Below are positions 25,297 through 34,263 of a stretch of DNA of 64,000 nucleotides, piece after piece. Where the stretch lies: the NCBI GenBank assembly GCA_046349395.1, contig JAXMCK010000003.1, positions 496,001 to 560,000 on the forward strand, written 5' to 3'. The notes beneath the pieces are model-generated. The model did not search any database and was not told the origin of the DNA. It saw only the letters and a list, made by a program, of their open reading frames with translations. Source of the DNA: JAXMCK01 sp046349395. Lineage in GTDB: Bacteria > Pseudomonadota > Alphaproteobacteria > Geminicoccales > Geminicoccaceae. The stretch's first letter is position 1; each line of letters starts with the position of its first letter. The position numbers were made by a program, and so were the translations under genes.

Positions 25297-27534
25297 GTGA
25301 CCCTGAATGAGCTGGCCGAGCTCGCCGTCGCCGAACCGGCACCGCCCAAGGCGGATCCGGCCCCTCGGCCTGCGCGCCGGCCTCTCATCCGCCAGTACGA
25401 TCTGGTCGAGCGCGTCCGCGCCTACGATGCCGATGCCGACGAGGACCTGCTCAACGGGGCCTACGTCTTCGCGATGAAGGCCCATGGCGCGCAGCTGCGC
25501 GCCTCGGGCGACCCCTACTTCCACCATCCCGTCGAGGTCGCCGGCATCCTGACCGGCCTGCGTCTCGACAGCGCCACCATCGCCACCGCTCTGCTCCACG
25601 ACACGGTGGAGGACACCGGGGCGACGCTGGCCGAGATCGAGCGCCTGTTCGGCCGCACGGTGGCGCGGCTGGTCGACGGCGTCACCAAGCTCAACAAGCT
25701 GGAGCTGCAGTCTGCGCACACCGCGCAGGCCGAGAACTTCCGCAAGCTGCTGCTGGCGATGTCCGAGGACATCCGCGTGCTGCTGGTGAAGCTCGCCGAC
25801 CGCCTGCACAACATGCGGACGCTCAACTTCATCAAGAGCCCGGAGAAGCGCCGGCGGATCGCCGCCGAGACGATGGAGATCTACGCCCCGCTGGCCGAGC
25901 GCATCGGCATGGAGGGGATGAAGCACGAGCTCGAGGACCTGGCCTTCGCCGAGCTGCGGGCGGATGCGCGGGAAAGCATCCTGCACCGGCTGACCAGCCT
26001 GCGGCGCGACGATACGAGCCTCGTCGACCGGGTCATCCAGGAGCTGCGGCAGGTGCTGAGCGAGGCCGGCATCGAGGCCGAGATCCTGGGCCGGGAGAAG
26101 ACCCCGTTCTCCATCTGGCGAAAGATGGAGCGCAAGAACATCAGCTTCGAGCAGCTGTCCGACATCATGGCGTTTCGCGTCATCGTCGACAGTGCATCGG
26201 CCTGTTATGCGGCCCTCGGGGTAATCCACGGCGCCTACCATATGCTTCCAGGGCGCTTCAAAGACTATATCAGCACGCCCAAACCCAACGGCTACCGTTC
26301 GCTTCATACCACGATCATCGGCCCGGAGCGACGGAAGATCGAGGTCCAGATCCGGACCGCCGAGATGCACGAGCAGGCCGATCTCGGCGTCGCCGCCCAC
26401 TGGGCCTACAAGGGCGACGGCAAGGTCACCGAGGGCAAGCAGTACCGCTGGATCCGCGAGCTGCTGGACATCCTGGAGCATGCGACGGGGCCCGAGGATT
26501 TTCTCGAGAACACCAAGCTCGAGATGTTCCAGGACCAGGTGTTCTGCTTCACGCCGAAGGGCGATCTGATCGCCCTGCCGCGCGGCGCCACGCCGATCGA
26601 CTTCGCCTATGCCGTCCACTCGCAGGTCGGCGACCGCTGTGTCGGGGCCAAGATCGACGGGCGTATGGTGCAGCTCCGCACGCAGCTGCAGAACGGCGAT
26701 CAGGTCGACATCATCACGAGCAAGAGCTCGGGCCCGTCGCCGGAATGGGAGCGCTTCGTCGTCACCGGCAAAGCGCGGGCGCGGATCCGGCGCTATCTGC
26801 GGCTGCGCCAGCGCGACCAGTATTTGGCGCACGGCCGCGAGACCCTGGCCCGGATCGCCAAGAGCGAGCAGGTCACGATCAACGACCGGGGGCTCGAGAA
26901 GGTGCTGGAGGAATTCCAGCAGCACACGGTCGAGGATCTCATCGCCGGCGTGGGCGAAGGATTGGTGTCGGCCCGGAGCGTGGTCGAGACGCTCTATCCG
27001 GAGCTGCGGCACCACGAGAACCGCTCGCCGGAGGGCGGTGCCCAGGTCATCACGCTGCGGCGGCCCTCGGCTCCCCCGCAGACCACGGGCTCGCCGCTGC
27101 TGGGACTGCCCAGCGACGTCGCCTACCAGTTCGCCGGCTGCTGCCACCCCGTGCCAGGCGATCCGATCGCCGGCATCCTGCGGACGGGCAAGCCGGTCAC
27201 GGTGCACCGGATCGACTGTGTGGCCCTGGGCAAGCTCGACCCCGAGGTGGAGCGCAAAGTCGACCTGTCCTGGGACATCACGGCCGAATCGCCGAAGGTG
27301 ACGGCGCGCCTTTCCGTCCAGGCGCTGAACAAGCCCGGGACCCTGGGCTCGATCAGCACGGTGATCGGCAAGCAGATGGCCAACATCGTGGACGTGCGGA
27401 TCGGACGGCGGGCGGCCGACGTCTACGAGATGCTGCTCGACATCGAGGTCGACGGCCTGGAGCAGTTGCAGCGCGTTCAGGCCGCCTTGCGCGCCACGGC
27501 CTGCGTGTCGTCGGTCGAGCGCAGCGCAGGTTGA
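25297..27534 (+). CDS. rsh: Bifunctional (p)ppGpp synthetase/hydrolase (RelA/SpoT homologue)
   Basis: 745 residues, GTG start. Domains in order: HD hydrolase with FHHPVE (His76/77) and HDTVED (His101, Asp102), (p)ppGpp synthetase (about 240-360) with KPNGYRSLHT and EVQIRT, TGS (about 395-455) with FTPKGD, a helical and zinc-finger-like section with AGCCHPVPGD, and an ACT domain at the C-terminus. Both active sites look intact, so it should make and degrade the alarmone, as the single Rsh of alphaproteobacteria does. Start residues 1-30 are variable in the family. Confidence 0.95.
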   Translation: MTLNELAELAVAEPAPPKADPAPRPARRPLIRQYDLVERVRAYDADADEDLLNGAYVFAMKAHGAQLRASGDPYFHHPVEVAGILTGLRLDSATIATALLHDTVEDTGATLAEIERLFGRTVARLVDGVTKLNKLELQSAHTAQAENFRKLLLAMSEDIRVLLVKLADRLHNMRTLNFIKSPEKRRRIAAETMEIYAPLAERIGMEGMKHELEDLAFAELRADARESILHRLTSLRRDDTSLVDRVIQELRQVLSEAGIEAEILGREKTPFSIWRKMERKNISFEQLSDIMAFRVIVDSASACYAALGVIHGAYHMLPGRFKDYISTPKPNGYRSLHTTIIGPERRKIEVQIRTAEMHEQADLGVAAHWAYKGDGKVTEGKQYRWIRELLDILEHATGPEDFLENTKLEMFQDQVFCFTPKGDLIALPRGATPIDFAYAVHSQVGDRCVGAKIDGRMVQLRTQLQNGDQVDIITSKSSGPSPEWERFVVTGKARARIRRYLRLRQRDQYLAHGRETLARIAKSEQVTINDRGLEKVLEEFQQHTVEDLIAGVGEGLVSARSVVETLYPELRHHENRSPEGGAQVITLRRPSAPPQTTGSPLLGLPSDVAYQFAGCCHPVPGDPIAGILRTGKPVTVHRIDCVALGKLDPEVERKVDLSWDITAESPKVTARLSVQALNKPGTLGSISTVIGKQMANIVDVRIGRRAADVYEMLLDIEVDGLEQLQRVQAALRATACVSSVERSAG

Positions 27535-27539
27535 CCATC

Positions 27540-28127
27540 GTGAGCCTTACCCGCGACCAGGTCCTGGACGAGTTCCGCGCTGCCGGTGCTCTCCTGGAAG
27601 GCCACTTCGTCCTCACCTCGGGCCTGCACAGCCCGATCTACCTGCAGTGCGCGCGGGTGCTGATGGAGCCAGCGCGGGCGATGCGGCTGGTCGGAGCGCT
27701 CGTCCCGAAGGTGAGGGAGTTCGGCGCCGACATGGTGGTGTCGCCGGCATTGGGCGGCATCGTGTTCGGCTACGAGGTGGCCCGCCAGCTCGACGTGCCC
27801 TCGATCTTCGTCGAGCGGGTCGAGGGCAGCTTCGCGCTCCGCCGCGGCTTCGACATTCCGGCCGGCTCGCGCCTCCTGGTGGCCGAGGACGTCATCACCA
27901 CGGGCCTGTCGACCCGCGAGTGCATGGCCTGCTGCAAGGCGGCGGGAGGTGCCGTCGTCGCAGCCACGTGCCTGATCGACCGCAGTGGCGGCAAGGCCGA
28001 TCTCGGCGTGCCGCTGGTGGCCCTCGCCACCCTCGACCTGCCGACCTACCCCGAGCACCGGTTGCCGCCGGAGTTGGCGGCCATCCCGGCCGTGAAGCCG
28101 GGCTCGCGCGGCCTGAAGGCGCGCTGA
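27540..28127 (+). CDS. pyrE: Orotate phosphoribosyltransferase
   Basis: 195 residues from GTG at 27540, six bases after rsh. The PRPP loop is LLVAEDVITTGLSTRE, and the N-terminal HFVLTSGLHSPIYLQ binds orotate. It converts orotate and PRPP to orotidine 5'-phosphate in pyrimidine synthesis. carA and carB, the first enzyme of the same pathway, are about 12 kb away. Confidence 0.95.
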   Translation: MSLTRDQVLDEFRAAGALLEGHFVLTSGLHSPIYLQCARVLMEPARAMRLVGALVPKVREFGADMVVSPALGGIVFGYEVARQLDVPSIFVERVEGSFALRRGFDIPAGSRLLVAEDVITTGLSTRECMACCKAAGGAVVAATCLIDRSGGKADLGVPLVALATLDLPTYPEHRLPPELAAIPAVKPGSRGLKAR

Positions 28128-28136
28128 GCGGACCGG

Positions 28137-28859
28137 TCAGGCGACCCGTTTCGCCGCCGGAGCGTACATCGGCGGCAGTTCCTGCAGCGGATTGCGGATC
28201 ACCGGACCCGGGCTCGCATAGTAGTCGACGAACAGGTTGATCCGCGGCAGCCGGCTCGTGTTGCGCACCGAGTGCTGCACGCAATTGTTGAAGTCGTAGG
28301 CGTGCCCCGCCGCCATCGTGAACTTGCGGCCGCCGATCTTGTAGACGACCGACGGCGACGCGGTCAGCGAGACGTGCAGGCGGTGGGCGACCGGTGCGGT
28401 CTCGTGGCCGTCGACATGGGGCATGATGCGCCCGCCGGCCGGGAGGCGGACGAGGGCCAGGCGGGTGACGATGCCGCCGGGCTTGCCCAGTCGGCCGATC
28501 ACCTGGGCGACCAGCGGGTCCAGCACCTCCTTGAACGTGAGGTAGTCGGGGAAGGTGTAGACGGCCCGGCGGTCGGTGTCCTGCCGTTCGATCGGCAGGA
28601 AAGGTGTCGGGTCCAGGCCCTTGTGCTTGCACCAGAGCCAGATGACGTCCTCGAAATTGTTGACCGCGATCTTGTCCGGCTGCGGACGCCACTCGTACTT
28701 GAACAGGATGCTCTGCGTCGCGTCGTGGGCACCGCCGGCGAGCAGTTCCTGTCGGAGCGCGTTCCGCGTCCAGGCGCTCTCGTCCAGCTCGGCCAACCTG
28801 AGGTTGAGCGGCTCGACGTCCACCTTGCCGAGATCGCGCAACGGCACACCGATGTCCAT
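28137..28859 (-). CDS. Aspartyl/asparaginyl beta-hydroxylase domain protein
   Basis: 240 residues. The iron-binding pair is visible as H-x-D in MPHVDGHE, and a distal His in NNCVQHSVRN; RLHVSLTASP and YDFNNC are family blocks. These 2-oxoglutarate oxygenases hydroxylate Asp/Asn side chains or small molecules. The ATG at 28859 follows a G-rich stretch; an upstream TTG would add 33 residues with no family match. It stands alone on the minus strand between pyrE and comM. Confidence 0.8.
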   Translation of the reverse strand: MDIGVPLRDLGKVDVEPLNLRLAELDESAWTRNALRQELLAGGAHDATQSILFKYEWRPQPDKIAVNNFEDVIWLWCKHKGLDPTPFLPIERQDTDRRAVYTFPDYLTFKEVLDPLVAQVIGRLGKPGGIVTRLALVRLPAGGRIMPHVDGHETAPVAHRLHVSLTASPSVVYKIGGRKFTMAAGHAYDFNNCVQHSVRNTSRLPRINLFVDYYASPGPVIRNPLQELPPMYAPAAKRVA

Positions 28860-28993
28860 GGCACCCCCCCGCGTCGGTCGCGAGCAGCCGTAGCACATCC
28901 GGCGGCGTCCCTCGACGGGTGCCTTCGTTATGGTTTTTTCAACCAAAAGGCGTATCAATCAGCGAGCTAGATCAACCGGGACATCGCGCGACC

Positions 28994-30538
28994 ATGACCG
29001 CGGCTTCGCCACTGACGATCGCCCGCGTGCGCAGTGCGGCCTTTCTCGGGCTCGAAGTCGTGGACGTCGACGTCGAGGTCCAGCTGAGCCAGGGCGTGCC
29101 GACTTTCACCGTGGTCGGTCTGCCCGACAAGGCGGTTGCCGAAAGCCGGGAGCGCGTGCGGGCGGCTCTCATCGCATTGGGGATGGCGCTGCCGCCGCGG
29201 CGGATCACGGTGAACCTGGCACCGGGCGACCTCGCCAAGGAGGGCAGCCACTTCGACCTGCCGATCGCGCTGGGCCTCCTCATCGTCATGGGCGTGCTGC
29301 CGGCGGATCTCGTCGAATCGCATCTGGTGCTGGGCGAGTTGGGCCTCGACGGCTCGATCCGCTCGGTCGGCGGCGTGCTGCCGGCGGCCGCAGCAGCCGC
29401 CGAGCGTGGGTTCGGCATCCTCTGCCCGGCGGCCAACGGCGCGGAGGCGGCGTGGCTCGCCGACCGGATCGAGGTGGTGGCCGCACCGAGCCTTCTGGCG
29501 CTCGTGAACCATGCCAGAGGACACCAGCTTCTGCCGGTGCCCGAGCCGGCGCTGGCCGAGGACATCGGGAGCTATCCCGACCTCGGCGACGTGAAGGGTC
29601 AGGAGACGGCCAAGCGCGCGCTCGAGATCGCCGCGGCCGGTGGACACAATCTGCTGCTGACGGGGCCGCCGGGTGCAGGGAAGTCGATGCTGGCGCAGCG
29701 GCTCGTCGGAATCCTGCCGCCGCTGGACGCGGCCGAGGTGCTGGAGGTCAGCATGATCGCCAGCGTCAGCGGCAAGGCCGACAGCGGCCGCCTGTCGCGC
29801 CGCAGGCCCTATCGCAGCCCGCACCATGCGGCCTCGATGGCGGCGATGGTGGGCGGCGGCGCCCAGGCCCGCCCGGGCGAGGTCTCGCTGGCGCACAAAG
29901 GCGTGCTGTTCCTCGACGAGTTGCCGGAGTTCGGTCGGCAGGTGCTCGAAGCCCTGCGCCAGCCGATGGAGGCGGGGCAGGTGACGGTGGCGCGCGCCAA
30001 CATGCACGTGACTTACCCGGCGCGCTTCCAGCTCGTGGCGGCGATGAACCCCTGCCGCTGCGGGCATCTCGACAATCCGGTCTGGGCCTGTCCGAAAGCG
30101 CCGCGTTGTGCGGCCGACTACCAGTCGCGCATCTCCGGCCCGCTGATCGACCGGATCGACCTGCATGTCGACGTGCCGGCGCTGTCGGTCGCCGACATGG
30201 CGCTGCCGGCGCCGCGCGAGGGTAGTGCCGAGATCGGAGCCCGGGTGGGTGCCGCGCGCCAGGTGCAGGCCGACCGCTTCGCGGGGCTGGACGCTGGCGG
30301 TCTGCAGACAAATGCGGAAGCCGAGGGCGAGGTACTGGACGCGATCACGGCCCGGGATTCCGGGGCCGAGGCGCTGCTGCGGCGGGCGGCCGAGGCGATG
30401 AAGCTCAGTGCGCGGGGCTGGCACCGGGTGTTGCGGGTGGCGCGGACGATCGCCGATCTCGACGGCGCCGAGACGATCCGTCGGCCGCACGTGGCCGAGG
30501 CCGTCTCGTTCCGCAGGCCGGCGCTGACCCGGAACTGA
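28994..30538 (+). CDS. comM: YifB/ComM family Mg-chelatase-like AAA+ ATPase
   Basis: 514 residues. The N-terminal ChlI-like domain contains VVGLPDKAVAESRERVRAAL; the AAA+ core has Walker A GPPGAGKS, Walker B LFLDELPEF and the MNPCRCGH zinc-like motif; the C-terminal Mg_chelatase_C part ends with RGWHRVLRVARTIADLD. ComM is a helicase that promotes branch migration during natural transformation. ATG at 28994 starts TAASPLTIARVRSAA as in relatives. Confidence 0.9.
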   Translation: MTAASPLTIARVRSAAFLGLEVVDVDVEVQLSQGVPTFTVVGLPDKAVAESRERVRAALIALGMALPPRRITVNLAPGDLAKEGSHFDLPIALGLLIVMGVLPADLVESHLVLGELGLDGSIRSVGGVLPAAAAAAERGFGILCPAANGAEAAWLADRIEVVAAPSLLALVNHARGHQLLPVPEPALAEDIGSYPDLGDVKGQETAKRALEIAAAGGHNLLLTGPPGAGKSMLAQRLVGILPPLDAAEVLEVSMIASVSGKADSGRLSRRRPYRSPHHAASMAAMVGGGAQARPGEVSLAHKGVLFLDELPEFGRQVLEALRQPMEAGQVTVARANMHVTYPARFQLVAAMNPCRCGHLDNPVWACPKAPRCAADYQSRISGPLIDRIDLHVDVPALSVADMALPAPREGSAEIGARVGAARQVQADRFAGLDAGGLQTNAEAEGEVLDAITARDSGAEALLRRAAEAMKLSARGWHRVLRVARTIADLDGAETIRRPHVAEAVSFRRPALTRN

Positions 30539-30597
30539 TCCGGCCGTCGGCTGCGAGCGCTCTTGATGCGGCCCAATGGGGGTCCTATCGGGTGCCC

Positions 30598-30999
30598 ATG
30601 ATCATCGGCCTCGGCAGCGACCTCATCGACATCCGGCGGATCGAGCGCACGTTGGCGCGCTTCGGCGACCGCTTCGTGCAGCGGGTGTTCACGCCGCTGG
30701 AGCAGCAGAAGTCGGACCGGCGGATGAACCGGGCCGAGTCCTACGCGCGGCGTTACGCGGCCAAGGAGGCCTGCACCAAGGCGCTGGGCACCGGTTTCCG
30801 CCACGGCGTGTTCTGGCGCGACATCGGCGTGATCAACCTGCCTGGGGGCAAGCCGACGTTGGCGCTGACCGGAGGTGCCGCGGCCCGGCTGGCGGCGATC
30901 ACGCCGCCGGGGTACCAGGTGCAGATCGACGTCAGCCTCACCGACGAGCCGCCCATGGCACAGGCGATCGTCATCATCACCGCAGTTCCCTGCGGGTGA
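30598..30999 (+). CDS. acpS: Holo-[acyl-carrier-protein] synthase
   Basis: 133 residues starting MIIGLGSDLIDIRRIE, the canonical AcpS start with Asp8, then the second motif YAAKEACTKALGTGF. It transfers 4'-phosphopantetheine from CoA to acyl carrier protein. ATG at 30598 chosen over a GTG at 30592. It leads the acpS-lepB-rnc-era-recO-parC run. Confidence 0.93.
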   Translation: MIIGLGSDLIDIRRIERTLARFGDRFVQRVFTPLEQQKSDRRMNRAESYARRYAAKEACTKALGTGFRHGVFWRDIGVINLPGGKPTLALTGGAAARLAAITPPGYQVQIDVSLTDEPPMAQAIVIITAVPCG

Positions 31000-31165
31000 A
31001 CCGGCGTCGCTTTACCCATCGCGGCGGTTTCGCTACTGTCCGGCCCGAATTGTCACCGGCCGGCCTTCCCCGCTGCTACGCGAGATGGGAAACGGCGCTG
31101 GAATGGGCGCCGAAGGCAGGATTGTCGCGGGCGGAATGCGAGAACGGATGCGCGGGTCTGTCGTG

Positions 31166-31900
31166 ATGGTTGAGCGCAAGGGCGGCAGCTTCAAGGAAAC
31201 CGCCCGTACGCTGGTCTACGCGGTCGGCATCGCCCTCGTGATCCGCACCTTCCTGTTCGAGCCGTTCAACATCCCCTCGGGCTCGATGAAGCCGACGCTG
31301 CTGGTCGGCGACTATCTCTTCGTCTCCAAGTTCGCCTACGGCTACAGCCGCTACTCGATGCCGTTCGGGTTGCCGCTGTTCAGCGGGCGCATCTTCGAGC
31401 GGCTGCCCGAGCGCGGCGACGTCGTCGTCTTCAAGCTGCCGAGCGACCGCAAGACCGACTACATCAAGCGCGTGATCGGTCTCCCCGGTGACCGAGTCCA
31501 GGTCGTGAAGGGCATCCTGCACGTCAACGGCACGCCGGTCGCCCTGCAGGCCGACGGCATGTTCGGCGACGACATGGACGGGCGGACGGTCGAGATTCCG
31601 GCGTTCAAGGAGACGCTGCCCAACGGCGTCACCCACGAGATCATCGAATACAGCAACAGCGGGCCGCTCGATAACACGCCCGTCTTCGAGGTGCCGCCCG
31701 GCCACATCTTCGCCATGGGTGACAACCGGGACAACTCGATGGACAGCCGCACCACGCAGGTCGGCTTCATTCCGGTCGAGAACCTGATCGGCCGCGCCGA
31801 GATCATCTTCTTCTCGGTCAACGGCGAAGCGAAGCTCTGGGAGCCGTGGCTGTGGCCATGGGGCATCCGCTACAGTCGGTTGCTGAGCCTGATCTCCTGA
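31166..31900 (+). CDS. lepB: Signal peptidase I
   Basis: 244 residues. One N-terminal membrane segment (about 15-31) precedes the serine nucleophile Ser40 in NIPSGSMKPTL. The general base Lys101 lies in TDYIKRVIGLPGD, and GDNRDNSMDSR is the third box. It cuts signal peptides from exported proteins at the periplasmic face. Several in-frame starts exist (31137, 31149, 31163, 31166); I chose 31166, since only the part from VERKGGSFKETART resembles relatives. Confidence 0.93.
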   Translation: MVERKGGSFKETARTLVYAVGIALVIRTFLFEPFNIPSGSMKPTLLVGDYLFVSKFAYGYSRYSMPFGLPLFSGRIFERLPERGDVVVFKLPSDRKTDYIKRVIGLPGDRVQVVKGILHVNGTPVALQADGMFGDDMDGRTVEIPAFKETLPNGVTHEIIEYSNSGPLDNTPVFEVPPGHIFAMGDNRDNSMDSRTTQVGFIPVENLIGRAEIIFFSVNGEAKLWEPWLWPWGIRYSRLLSLIS

Positions 31901-32619
31901 ACCGTCTCCGGCACCGGCCGGCCGGCCGCGAGGCCGTCGAGGCTGCGCTCGGTCATCGCTTCGCCCGCCCGTCCCTGCTGGACGAGGCGCTGACGCATGC
32001 GAGCTCGGTCGGCCCCGCAGTGGCGGGGCGGCGGCACCGGCGACGCAGCTACGACCGGCTGGAGTTCCTGGGCGACCGCGTGCTTGGCATGGTCGTGGCG
32101 CACCTGTTGTTCGAGCAGTTCCCGAACGACGCCGAAGGGGCGCTGACGCAGCGGCAGGTGGCGCTGGTGCGCCGCGAGACGCTGGCCGAGGTGGCTGGAA
32201 AGCTCGGCGTTGGAAGCTGGGTGGACGTGGCGCCGAGCGAGGAGACCAGCGGCGGGCGGGCCAACCCGGCCCTTCTGGCGGACGCCTTGGAGGCGCTGAT
32301 CGGGGCGCTGTTCCTCGATGGCGGCTACCCGGTTGCGCACGGCTTCATCGAGACCCACTTCCGGCCTCTTCTGGCCGGAGTGGCTGAGCCGCCGCGGGAC
32401 GCGAAAATGGTGCTGCAGGAGTGGGCGCAGGGGCGCGGGCATCCTTTGCCCGTGTACCGGCTGGTCGGCACCGAGGGACCCGCCCACGCGGCCCGGTTCA
32501 CGGCCGAGGTGACGGTGGCGGACCAGCCGGCAGCGAGGGGCGAAGGGGCCTCGAAGCGTGCCGCCGAGCGGGCGGCCGCCGAGCAGATGCTGCGGCGGGT
32601 GCGGGAGAAGGACTCGTGA
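31858..32619 (+). CDS. rnc: Ribonuclease III
   Basis: 253 residues from ATG at 31858, overlapping lepB by 43 bases. The catalytic motif is LEFLGDRVLG with Glu and Asp, then ADALEALIGALFLDGG; the dsRNA-binding domain covers the C-terminal 75 residues. It processes rRNA precursors and structured RNAs. Two in-frame GTG codons at 31846 and 31852 are alternative starts. Its stop overlaps era as GTGA. Confidence 0.94.
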   Translation: MGHPLQSVAEPDLLNRLRHRPAGREAVEAALGHRFARPSLLDEALTHASSVGPAVAGRRHRRRSYDRLEFLGDRVLGMVVAHLLFEQFPNDAEGALTQRQVALVRRETLAEVAGKLGVGSWVDVAPSEETSGGRANPALLADALEALIGALFLDGGYPVAHGFIETHFRPLLAGVAEPPRDAKMVLQEWAQGRGHPLPVYRLVGTEGPAHAARFTAEVTVADQPAARGEGASKRAAERAAAEQMLRRVREKDS

Positions 32620-33521
32620 GCGAGGGCATGACCAGGGCCGGGTTCGTGGCCCTGCTGGGCGCGCCCAATGTCGGCAAGTCGACACTCTTGAACCAGCTGG
32701 TCGGCACCAAGGTCTCGATCGTCTCGCCGAAGGCGCAGACTACGCGCCGGCGGGTCATCGGCATCACGCTGGAAGGTGCCAGCCAGATCATGTTCGTCGA
32801 CACCCCGGGTATCTTCGCACCCAGGCGGCGGCTCGACGCGGCGATGGTGAAGGCTGCCTGGGGCGGGGCGGCTGACGCCGATCTGATCCTGGTCCTGCTG
32901 GATGCGCGCAAGGGTGTGGACGCCGCGGCCCGTGCCATCATCGAGGCGCTGGAGCCGAACGGCCGGCCGGCGTTCCTGGTCGTCAACAAGATGGATACCG
33001 TTCCGCCGCAGAAGGCGCTGCCGCTGATCGAGGCGGCCAACGGGCTCTATCCCTTCGAGCGGACCTTCCTCGTCTCGGCGTTGGCCGGCGATGGGTGCAA
33101 GGACCTGCTGGCGGCCGTCGCGGAGCGCGTGCCGGCCGGCCCGTGGCTCTATCCCGAGGACCAGCTGTCCGACCTGTCGGACCGGGCGCTGGCGGCCGAG
33201 ATCACGCGCGAGCAGATCTTCAACCGGCTGCACGAGGAACTACCCTACAGCATCACGGTCGAGACCGAGGGCTGGGCGGAAGCGCCCCACGGCGGCGAGG
33301 TCCGCATTGACCAGACGGTCTACGTGCTGCGCGACAGCCAGAAGGCGATCGTGCTGGGCAAGGGCGGGCGGCAGATCAAGGCGATCGGCGAGGCTGCCCG
33401 CAAGGAACTGGAAGGAATCCTGGAGAAGCGCGTCCACCTCTTCCTGTTCGTGAAGGTGCGCGACAACTGGCTCGACGATCCCGAGCGCTTCCGCGAGATG
33501 GGCCTGGATTTCGAGGGCTGA
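32616..33521 (+). CDS. era: GTPase Era
   Basis: 301 residues. G1 GAPNVGKST, G3 DTPG, G4 NKMD and the C-terminal KH domain (VLGKGGRQIKAIG) are all intact. Era binds 16S rRNA in 30S assembly. GTG at 32616 overlaps the rnc stop; an ATG at 32628 is an alternative four codons later. Confidence 0.95.
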   Translation: MSEGMTRAGFVALLGAPNVGKSTLLNQLVGTKVSIVSPKAQTTRRRVIGITLEGASQIMFVDTPGIFAPRRRLDAAMVKAAWGGAADADLILVLLDARKGVDAAARAIIEALEPNGRPAFLVVNKMDTVPPQKALPLIEAANGLYPFERTFLVSALAGDGCKDLLAAVAERVPAGPWLYPEDQLSDLSDRALAAEITREQIFNRLHEELPYSITVETEGWAEAPHGGEVRIDQTVYVLRDSQKAIVLGKGGRQIKAIGEAARKELEGILEKRVHLFLFVKVRDNWLDDPERFREMGLDFEG

Positions 33522-33525
33522 GGCC

Positions 33526-34263
33526 GTGGAGTGGCAGGACGAGGGCGTGCTGCTGCGCATCCGCTCGCACGGCGAGACGGACGCGGTCGCAAGCGCGTTC
33601 ACCTTCGCCAACGGGCGGCACGCCGGGCTGGTCAAGGGCGGCGCCGGCCGCAAGGCCAGCACCGTGCTGCAGCCGGGCAACCGGGTGCAGCTGGTGTGGA
33701 AGGCGCGGCTGTCCGACCAGCTGGGACATTACACCGTCGAACCCATGCGGTTGTTCGCGAACCGGCTCGTCGGCGATCCGGTCCGGCTGGCGGCCCTGGG
33801 CAGTGCCACGACGCTGGTGGAGATGAGCCTCGCCGAGCGCGATCCGCATCCCGTGCTCTACGCCGCCATGCTGAAGCTATTGGGCGATCTCGCCGACGAC
33901 GCGGGCTGGCCGGAGACCTATGTGCGGTTCGAACTGGTGCTGCTGCACGAGCTGGGGTTCGGGCTGGGGCTGGAAAGCTGTGCGGTCACCGGTGTCACGA
34001 CGGACCTCGTTTTCGTCTCGCCGCGGACCGGACGGGCGGTCAGCCGCGAAGCTGCGGGTGATCTCGCGGGCAGGCTCCTGCCGCTGCCAAGCTTCCTGCG
34101 CGGTGAGGGCCAGGCGGACCTTGAGGCGATCCGCGCCGGCCTGCAGTTGACCGGGCACTTCCTGCAGAAGCATGTGACGGGCCCGATGGACCAGCCGCTG
34201 CCGGCGACGCGCGAGCGGCTGGCGCAGCTCCTGGCGCCCAAGGTGGAGACGTCGATCTCGTGA
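33526..34263 (+). CDS. recO: DNA repair protein RecO
   Basis: 245 residues, GTG start four bases after era. The N-terminal OB fold begins MEWQDEGVLLRIRSHGE; the helical C-terminal half carries FELVLLHELGFGLGLESCAVTG. It loads RecA with RecR at gaps. Overlaps parC by four bases. Confidence 0.93.
   Translation: MEWQDEGVLLRIRSHGETDAVASAFTFANGRHAGLVKGGAGRKASTVLQPGNRVQLVWKARLSDQLGHYTVEPMRLFANRLVGDPVRLAALGSATTLVEMSLAERDPHPVLYAAMLKLLGDLADDAGWPETYVRFELVLLHELGFGLGLESCAVTGVTTDLVFVSPRTGRAVSREAAGDLAGRLLPLPSFLRGEGQADLEAIRAGLQLTGHFLQKHVTGPMDQPLPATRERLAQLLAPKVETSIS

Noticed and set aside
24607..27207. Open frame of more than 850 codons on the minus strand
   Set aside because: Exact antisense of rpoZ and rsh, which are unmistakable on the plus strand; the translation is low-complexity.
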